NCBI RefSeq assembly: GCF_030161415.1
Contig: NZ_BSSU01000001.1
Span: forward strand, 1 to 64,000
Direction: 5' to 3'
Origin: Thalassotalea eurytherma
Lineage (GTDB): Bacteria > Pseudomonadota > Gammaproteobacteria > Enterobacterales > Alteromonadaceae
Length of the DNA stretch: 64,000 nt
The first letter of the stretch is position 1; the number at the start of each line of letters is the position of its first letter. The notes beneath the pieces were generated by a model. That model worked only from the letters and a program-made list of their open reading frames with translations. It was not told the DNA's origin and searched no databases. Below, in pieces: positions 58,310 to 64,000 of the stretch. The position numbers and the translations under genes were made by a program.

Positions 58310-60142
58310 ATGTGTGGCATTGTAGGTGCAGTAGCACAGCGTGATGTAGCGGATATTTTAGTCGAAGGTTTAAAGCGTCTAGAATACCGAGGTTATGATA
58401 GTGCTGGTGTAGCAATTATTGATAGCGAAAGCCAACTAAAACGTGCTCGTCGTTTAGGTAAAGTGCAAGAATTGGCTGACGCATTATCTGAACAACCACT
58501 TACCGGTGGTACAGGTATCGCTCATACGCGTTGGGCAACGCATGGCGTGCCAAGTGAAGCAAATGCTCATCCACATATTTCTTCAGATAATATCGCTGTT
58601 GTACACAATGGTATTATTGAAAACCATGAAGAATTACGTACGCAGCTTCAAGGCTTAGGCTACGTATTTACTTCAGAAACGGATACTGAAGTTATTGCTC
58701 ACCTTGTTCATCATGAATTAAAAAATCACGATACCTTATTAAGTGCTGTGCAAGCGACAGTTAAGCAACTTGAAGGTGCTTACGGTACAACAATCATGGA
58801 TACAAACGATAAAGATCGTGTTGTTGTTGCCCGTTCTGGTAGCCCATTAGTCATAGGCTTTGGTGTTGGTGAGAATTTTATCGCATCAGACATGATGGCA
58901 TTATTACCGGTTACTCGTAAATTTTGTTTCTTAGAAGAAGGTGACGTTGCCGAAGTAACACGCTTTGAAGTTAACATTTTTGATTCAGCAGGCAAGCCTG
59001 TAATACGTGAAGCAAAAGAGTCTGAAGTAAGTCATGATGCCGGTGACAAAGGTGAATATCGTCATTACATGCTTAAAGAGATTTACGAGCAACCAACAGC
59101 CATTCGTAATACGTTAGAAGGCCGTTTTGAGCAAGGTTTATTAGATACCCAAACATTTGGCCCTGGTGCTGATGAAATCTTTAAAGAGATTGAGCACGTG
59201 CAAATTATTGCCTGTGGCACGTCTTACCACTCAGGTATGGTTGCCCGTTACTGGTTAGAAGCACATGCCGGTGTGTCTTGTAATATAGAGATTGCCAGTG
59301 AGTTCAGATACCGTAAATCTCACGTGCCTAAAAATGCGATGATCGTGACTATCTCACAATCTGGTGAAACAGCAGATACGTTAGCAGCACTTCGCTTAGC
59401 TAAAGAGTTAGGTTACCGTTCAAGTTTAACGATTTGTAATGTGCCGGGTTCGAGCTTAGTACGTGAATCAGATTTGGCGTTTATGACTAAAGCTGGCGCA
59501 GAGATTGGTGTGGCTTCAACTAAAGCGTTTACGACACAGTTAGTTGGCTTAATGATGATGACCTTAGCTTTAGGAAAACATCATGGTATGAGTGAAGAAG
59601 CGCAAAAAGAAATGGCGAGTGCGCTAGTGACTTTACCTAATAAAGTTGAAGAAGTGTTAGCTTTAGCTGATTCTATCGAAGGTTTAGCAGAAGATTTTGC
59701 TGATAAGCACCATTCACTATTCTTAGGGCGCGGTGATCAATACCCTATCGCTATGGAAGGAGCATTAAAACTTAAAGAAATCTCATACATTCACGCAGAA
59801 GCATATGCTGCAGGTGAACTTAAACATGGTCCATTAGCATTGATTGATGCTGAAATGCCAGTGATTGTAGTAGCGCCAAAGAATGACTTGATTGAAAAGT
59901 TAAAATCAAACGTTGAAGAAGTGCGCGCGCGTGGTGGTTTAATGTATGTATTTGCCGATAATGACGCTAAGTTCGAAAGCGACGATACAATGAAAGTGAT
60001 TAACGTGCCTCATTGTGACGATTTAATCGCGCCAATAGTTTACACGTTACCATTACAGTTACTTTCATATTACGTAGCTATAATTAAAGGCACAGACGTT
60101 GACCAACCGCGTAACTTAGCTAAGTCGGTTACTGTTGAGTAA
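58310..60142 (+). CDS. glmS: Glutamine--fructose-6-phosphate aminotransferase (isomerizing)
   Basis: Makes glucosamine-6-phosphate, the entry to UDP-GlcNAc. It is 610 residues from the ATG at 58310, which leaves Cys2 as the exposed N-terminal nucleophile after Met removal (MCGIVGA). It has an N-terminal class II glutaminase domain and two SIS domains ([28 protein letters not shown]) and ends NLAKSVTVE. The preceding AAAGGAAAGG is a strong ribosome site; an upstream in-frame start inside the regulator gene is not credible. Confidence 0.98.
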   Translation: MCGIVGAVAQRDVADILVEGLKRLEYRGYDSAGVAIIDSESQLKRARRLGKVQELADALSEQPLTGGTGIAHTRWATHGVPSEANAHPHISSDNIAVVHNGIIENHEELRTQLQGLGYVFTSETDTEVIAHLVHHELKNHDTLLSAVQATVKQLEGAYGTTIMDTNDKDRVVVARSGSPLVIGFGVGENFIASDMMALLPVTRKFCFLEEGDVAEVTRFEVNIFDSAGKPVIREAKESEVSHDAGDKGEYRHYMLKEIYEQPTAIRNTLEGRFEQGLLDTQTFGPGADEIFKEIEHVQIIACGTSYHSGMVARYWLEAHAGVSCNIEIASEFRYRKSHVPKNAMIVTISQSGETADTLAALRLAKELGYRSSLTICNVPGSSLVRESDLAFMTKAGAEIGVASTKAFTTQLVGLMMMTLALGKHHGMSEEAQKEMASALVTLPNKVEEVLALADSIEGLAEDFADKHHSLFLGRGDQYPIAMEGALKLKEISYIHAEAYAAGELKHGPLALIDAEMPVIVVAPKNDLIEKLKSNVEEVRARGGLMYVFADNDAKFESDDTMKVINVPHCDDLIAPIVYTLPLQLLSYYVAIIKGTDVDQPRNLAKSVTVE

Positions 60143-60201
60143 CTAATTGATTTAATCTATTAAGTTGTAGATTCTAAATAAAGTTGGAAACAACACTCAG
60201 A

Positions 60202-60245
60202 AAAGCCCTAGCATTTACATGTTAGGGCTTTTTTTATGATCCCAT
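60202..60245 (+). terminator. Terminator of glmS
   Basis: Stem AAAGCCCTA / TAGGGCTTT (60202-60210 with 60233-60241) followed by seven T, 60 bases after glmS. It marks the end of the core-genome block. Confidence 0.9.
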
Positions 60246-60339
60246 TGCGCATGCCAAGCACTCGTATGGTAAGTGGCTTTAAATGTTTATGCCTTACCTA
60301 TGTATATGAAATATATAATAAATAGGAGTTGACGTAATA

Positions 60340-60504
60340 GTGGCGGCGCTTAACCTTAGCCCTGCCTGTATTAAAACACTATTCGCAGTTGAGGCAGAAC
60401 CAAATCGTTCTAATCAACATGAATTAAATGGCGTAGCACAACTAAAGACCATCTTGGGTTTACCTAGGCGACCTTTTAATGCACGCTTTTCTATTCGAGG
60501 CTAA
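60340..60504 (+). CDS. Orphan 54-residue reading frame, probably a gene fragment
   Basis: GTG start with an AGGAG tract 11 bases upstream, ending at TAA. The product contains EAEPNRSNQHELNGVAQLK, which looks like a real conserved block rather than random translation, but I cannot assign it. The frame may be the 5' remnant of a longer gene: the last 14 residues (PRRPFNARFSIRG) look unrelated in style. It could also be noise. Confidence 0.35.
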   Translation: MAALNLSPACIKTLFAVEAEPNRSNQHELNGVAQLKTILGLPRRPFNARFSIRG

Positions 60505-60582
60505 GGCTGCAGTGGTAGAGTGATTTTGGCCACCTAAGTAGAGGATGTTATGATTAATTCATAGCAGTATTAGGTGAAGATA

Positions 60583-60657
60583 ATGGCGAAGACGTCACGT
60601 AAAAATTTCAGTCCTGAATTTCGACTTTTACTACCGAAGCAAGAAAAGTGGCGGTAA
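60583..60657 (+). pseudogene. IS3-family-like transposase orfA remnant
   Basis: The frame opens MAKTSRKNFSPEFRL, the usual start of IS3-group OrfA helix-turn-helix proteins, then runs into unrelated residues and a stop after 24 codons. The full orfA and the orfB integrase domain are absent. An ACCTAAGTAGAGGATG-like leader upstream (about 60531-60550) fits an IS left end. Assigned from the short match only. Confidence 0.5.
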
Positions 60658-60724
60658 AACGGCTGAGGTTCGCGTTCTGGATCAATGATGACCTAATTTA
60701 GCCGATAGAAAGTTAAAGCTTTAC

Positions 60725-60759
60725 AACGCCGCTATAGTGGTTATCACTATAGCGGCGTT
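60725..60759. repeat. Perfect 15-bp inverted repeat
   Basis: AACGCCGCTATAGTG and its exact complement enclose GTTAT. It lies 10 bases past the stop of the minus-strand haem/propeller gene. Neither strand has a T run, so it is either a factor-dependent 3' end structure or a trace of a mobile-element end. Confidence 0.7.
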
Positions 60760-60769
60760 TGAGTTCACT

Positions 60770-62527
60770 TCAACGATTCGGCTGCCAGAAACAGATGAAC
60801 GATGGTCTGCCACCTTCTATGGCATAAGCTGGTAAATTCGACGAGCTGGAGCAAACCTTACCCTCTTTGGTAAAGACCATATCTCGCAGGAAAGTCACAC
60901 GAGTAGGGCTTGGGAAAGCTCTAAAGCTTTCGGTCACAGGGTCAAAGGTAAACACTCGGTCTGAAGCGTTTGACGTGAGCCAAATTTCACCAGTCTTCGG
61001 ATGGATATTCAACGCGTACGGTGTTTCGACCTGATTGTCAGCCAAGGTTGGAATGTCATAGGTCGAGAACTTTTTGGTAGCGCTATCAAACTTCATTAGC
61101 GCGCCCTCTTCGAACGAAGGAATCCACAGGTTTCCATAGGTATCAAATCGCGGGCGTCGCGGCCCCTTAAGTGGGGTGTCAAATTCTTCGATATCTAATG
61201 TATCTGGATCGATGACGCCAATTTTGTGGGCATCTAGTTTCGAATACCAAATTTGCCCTGTCGTTGGGTGAACATCGAGCCCATAGGGCATCGTCAGCAC
61301 CTCACGACCAATCTGCATTGTTTTATGGTGCGACCAATTCGGATAGATATCCCAATCTTTAAAGTTTGCAGCCAGATCGAGCACCGTTGGAAGAAATGCA
61401 TCAGTCATCCAACGCTTCCATCCATTAGAGGGAAGATCAATGATTTCCTTTTCTTTGCTAATTGGATCGAAACGTACCACCTGATTCGAGGCCGCCACGG
61501 TGAACCAGAGGATCCCATCATCATCAATACGAATAGTATGGAGATAGCGGGTATCTTCTCCAATATCAAACATTTCAAATTGCTTCGTGTGAATATCGAA
61601 GCTAATTAGGTACGAGCTTAGTGAATTGGTAATCCACAGCTTATTGGTACGTTTGTCCTCGACCATACTGTGCGGGCCGTGCTTGCCCGTGAAAATACCC
61701 AACGGTAGCTCTAAACCCGAAAAGTAGCCACCCACCGGCATGTCGATATCAGGAAGTGGATATTCAACAATTTTGCCAGTGATAGGATCCAGCTCCCAGA
61801 TAATGTCATGGCCTTCATCCGCACCGTAGAACTTCCCATTACTCGCAACATCAGCATCATGAATAAACGATAAGCCGTCGCCTGCAAACCATTCTTCGAT
61901 CACTGTTTGTGATAGCTGATCATGATCTTCATAGGTTTTCACCGAATCAATCATTTGACCATCGAAGCCTTCAGCGAGCACTTGAGCGATTCGCTGGGCT
62001 TCATCATCTGTCAACATCGAAATATACCCCTCCATGCGATTGATAGTTTGCAACCACGCTCCTGCATCACGACGGGTACGAGTTAGTGAATTACCGATTT
62101 GATGACAGTAATTACATTGGCTAACAAACGCTTCATGAGCGTCTTCGACACCGGTCCAATCAAGCATGGCGGCGTGAGCGGAAGCAGGCAGACTCTCTGT
62201 TTTTTCACGGTCATTTTTTTCGCGCTCAAGGGTAAAATTGATATCCATCACGTGATCACCCTGCTGGGTAATCGTTTGGGAATAATCGGCATAAAACGGT
62301 GTCCGTACGCGAATAGGTAAGCTACCTTCGAATTCGTGCACCAGTTGAAAGTTTCCGTCAGTATCGGTGAATCCAGTCTTGCGAATCTCACTATCGCTAG
62401 AAGAGATACTAATCATCGCTCCGCTGACCGGCAGCCCCTCTGGCGAAAGAACCTGCCCGTTGATAGTACCTGCAGTAACTGCTGTTGCCGCCATCGAAAG
62501 GCTGAGGCCCATCACTACTTTTCTCAT
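60770..62527 (-). CDS. Exported c-type haem / beta-propeller (Vgb-like) protein
   Basis: 585 residues. A signal peptide (1 to about 19, TAVTAG) is followed by a carboxypeptidase-regulatory-like beta domain (TINGQVLSPEGLPVSGAMISI, about 20-100). A single haem c site CNYCH (138-142) has Met165 or Met171 as possible distal ligand. From about 215 to the end are repeats of a streptogramin-lyase/Vgb-type propeller (IWELDPITGKIVEYPLP, LWFTVAASNQVVRFDP, IWYSKLDAHKIGVIDP, IWLTSNASDRVFTFDP). It is probably a periplasmic electron-transfer or sensing protein of unknown substrate. Its start overlaps the SDR stop by 4 bases, so the two are coupled. Confidence 0.8.
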   Translation of the reverse strand: MRKVVMGLSLSMAATAVTAGTINGQVLSPEGLPVSGAMISISSSDSEIRKTGFTDTDGNFQLVHEFEGSLPIRVRTPFYADYSQTITQQGDHVMDINFTLEREKNDREKTESLPASAHAAMLDWTGVEDAHEAFVSQCNYCHQIGNSLTRTRRDAGAWLQTINRMEGYISMLTDDEAQRIAQVLAEGFDGQMIDSVKTYEDHDQLSQTVIEEWFAGDGLSFIHDADVASNGKFYGADEGHDIIWELDPITGKIVEYPLPDIDMPVGGYFSGLELPLGIFTGKHGPHSMVEDKRTNKLWITNSLSSYLISFDIHTKQFEMFDIGEDTRYLHTIRIDDDGILWFTVAASNQVVRFDPISKEKEIIDLPSNGWKRWMTDAFLPTVLDLAANFKDWDIYPNWSHHKTMQIGREVLTMPYGLDVHPTTGQIWYSKLDAHKIGVIDPDTLDIEEFDTPLKGPRRPRFDTYGNLWIPSFEEGALMKFDSATKKFSTYDIPTLADNQVETPYALNIHPKTGEIWLTSNASDRVFTFDPVTESFRAFPSPTRVTFLRDMVFTKEGKVCSSSSNLPAYAIEGGRPSFICFWQPNR

Positions 62528-63354
62528 TGTTGAACCTCCTTTCCGTAGCCAACGATCACGCTCAATTTACGAAGTAATCTTCTATAGGTTGTTTTGGGTA
62601 ATAAACGGCTGATTAAATTGGTCACTTTCCCATTTGGGCCAGTGTAGAGAACCTGCTGTCCGCGCACTACAGCTCTTACGATATCATTCGCCACGACACT
62701 CGGGTGTGCGCCATGATTTACGTAATAGTTCTGCAATCGCTCCAATTGTTCCGCAGTGATATCTGAGCCAATCATCCCCGTATTTTTGACAATAGCAGTA
62801 TTGATCACGGCCGGATGAACGCATAGCGTCGACACATTTGAGCCAGCAAGTTCAATCGCCAGTGACTCGGTAAACCCCTCGACCGCATACTTTGATGACA
62901 CATAAGCAGTCAGATTAGGCATGGGTGACTTGCTTGATAGTGATGATACATTTACCAATACACAGGATTGGTCACTATCTTTCATTGGCTGTAAAAATGC
63001 TCGGCAGCCTGATACTACCCCAAACACGTTGATATCATAGGTTTTTCGCCACATTTCAGGTGTGGTCGCTTCGAAGCCCGCATGAAACCCAATACCGGCA
63101 TTATTGATGACCACATTAGGGCAGCCCATTTGCGCGATAACTTCATTAGCAACCAGAATAAATTGCTCTTCATTTGATACATCGAGCTGGTATGTGCGGC
63201 AGTCGACTCCGAGCGCGGAAATCATTGTCTTAGCGCGAACTAAGCCAGCCTCATTAATATCTGTTGCTGCAATTGAGTACCCCTCTCGAGCAAACGCGAG
63301 TGCGCATTCGAGACCAATGCCGTCTGCAGCACCGGTAATAAACACAATATTCAT
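62524..63354 (-). CDS. Short-chain dehydrogenase/reductase
   Basis: 276 residues, classical SDR. The cofactor motif TGAADGIG is at 7-14, Asp32 after the second strand favours NAD(H), NNAG is at 84-87, catalytic serines at 137-138, and YVSSK (Tyr151, Lys155). The C-terminal tail (LLPKTTYRRLLRKL) is basic. It is the first gene of a two-gene operon with the haem/propeller protein, divergent from the partial regulator. The substrate is unknown. Confidence 0.9.
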   Translation of the reverse strand: MNIVFITGAADGIGLECALAFAREGYSIAATDINEAGLVRAKTMISALGVDCRTYQLDVSNEEQFILVANEVIAQMGCPNVVINNAGIGFHAGFEATTPEMWRKTYDINVFGVVSGCRAFLQPMKDSDQSCVLVNVSSLSSKSPMPNLTAYVSSKYAVEGFTESLAIELAGSNVSTLCVHPAVINTAIVKNTGMIGSDITAEQLERLQNYYVNHGAHPSVVANDIVRAVVRGQQVLYTGPNGKVTNLISRLLPKTTYRRLLRKLSVIVGYGKEVQQ

Positions 63355-63437
63355 TGTTAACTTTACCCAAATTATTGTTATTGATAATTCATACTACGGG
63401 CGTAAACTAAGCGAAAATTGATTTTTCACGCAACTCA

Positions 63438-64000
63438 ATGATTTCTATACGCCACATTCAATTACCGATTACCGCCACCGCCGGCCTCGATTACGTACTC
63501 AAGAGTTATGGCTCTTCATTAATTGAGCTATTGACCGAGCTGAAACTGACCTACGCTGATTTCTACATCGATGATAAGACTGTCGATGGGCTTGTTTTTA
63601 ACGACGTGATCGAGCAGGCCGCATATCAATTTAGCAACGCCAATTTAGGAATTGAGCTCGCGAAGTATCAAAGCTTTGAAATTCTCAACACAGCATCACC
63701 CGATATCACCGCCAATTGTATTGGTGACATTGTCGAGCAAATGATGAGTCGATTAGCCATACACTCACCTGCGCTTGCTGTGCACATCATGGGGGAAGAC
63801 CCTATTGGAATTTGCTATGAGATCAGCACGTCCGCGTTTCCGTCATCGTATCGCCGTCGTCACCTCTCCGAACGGCAAGTCACAGAGCTTGGTTTGGCTA
63901 TATGCGTTTATGAGTTCAAAGCGTTACTAGGGGCATTGTGGCAACCGGCCTATTGCTTGTTTCGGCACAGTTCGCCCTCAACAAGCGGATTATCAAAGTC
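63438..64000 (+). CDS. AraC-type transcriptional regulator, N-terminal part (runs off the window)
   Basis: An open frame from the ATG at 63438 (MISIRHIQLPITATAGLDYV) continues past base 64000, giving 187 codons. The N-terminal pattern (LLTELKLTYADFYIDDKTVDGLVFNDVIEQ ... NLGIELAK) resembles the arabinose-binding-like sensor domain of AraC regulators, in which a C-terminal helix-turn-helix would follow outside the window. It is divergent from the SDR operon with an 83-base spacer, so it is the likely regulator of that operon. No clear ribosome site precedes the ATG, so the start is uncertain. Confidence 0.6.
   Translation, partial: MISIRHIQLPITATAGLDYVLKSYGSSLIELLTELKLTYADFYIDDKTVDGLVFNDVIEQAAYQFSNANLGIELAKYQSFEILNTASPDITANCIGDIVEQMMSRLAIHSPALAVHIMGEDPIGICYEISTSAFPSSYRRRHLSERQVTELGLAICVYEFKALLGALWQPAYCLFRHSSPSTSGLSK

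Larger units (their letters stand above)
60246..60769. other. Degenerate spacer with mobile-element and gene debris
   Basis: About 520 bases with no intact conserved gene. It holds a 54-codon orphan frame (60340-60504), an IS3-like orfA relic (60583-60657), and a 15-bp perfect inverted repeat (60725-60759). It lies exactly between the glmS terminator and the accessory lyase-like/SDR operon, as expected for an insertion scar. Confidence 0.6.

Noticed and set aside
62251-62264. CACGTG-containing palindrome in the haem/propeller gene considered as parS
   Set aside because: Only the central CACGTG matches; the flanks differ.

Overview
The window is chromosomal DNA from a marine-type gammaproteobacterium of the order Alteromonadales. 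Colwelliaceae (Colwellia/Thalassotalea-like) is my best guess, from the low-GC codon use, the E. coli-like order of the origin region, and the mixture of TonB-dependent receptor, MSHA-type pilin and BCCT genes. The family name is inference; no 16S rRNA gene lies inside the window. Almost every base up to about 60.2 kb is core genome.

Left part (1-22.6 kb): an outward-facing rRNA-type promoter at the extreme left edge. Then comes the classic yrdA / yrdB-aroE / tsaC / yrdD-smg-dprA // def-fmt-rsmB-trkA neighbourhood, here interspersed with ompW, hemF, an acyl-CoA ligase and purEK. After trkA come trkH, yigZ, pepQ and slt on the minus strand, then a beta-barrel/SPOR protein and tusA.

Origin region (22.6-41.3 kb): glyQS, then dnaA-dnaN-recF-gyrB on the minus strand and rpmH-rnpA-yidD-yidC-mnmE-mioC on the plus strand. 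A well-preserved E. coli-type oriC lies between mioC and mnmG (DnaA boxes, tandem 13-mers, many GATC sites). It is followed by mnmG-rsmG-parA-parB. Two perfect parS sites sit inside recF, where each is translated as the same hexapeptide. ParA, ParB, parS and oriC therefore all lie within about 13 kb.

41.3-50.1 kb: the complete F1Fo ATP synthase operon atpIBEFHAGDC with a large stem-loop between atpB and atpE, then glmU.

50.1-60.2 kb: a BetI-type repressor and a short, divergent BCCT carrier face a TonB-dependent receptor and a secreted PhoD-family phosphoesterase. A perfect 14-bp palindrome lies in the divergent spacer. I read this as a candidate uptake locus for choline or choline esters. 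Then follow an MltC-like transglycosylase, a lone MSHA-like pilin, and a DeoR-type regulator upstream of glmS.

60.2-64.0 kb: beyond the glmS terminator the character changes. There is about 0.6 kb of gene debris including an IS3-like orfA relic. Next is a two-gene minus-strand operon encoding an exported carboxypeptidase-regulatory / c-type haem / beta-propeller protein and a short-chain dehydrogenase. A divergent regulator that looks AraC-type runs off the right edge. This is the accessory, probably transferred, part of the window.
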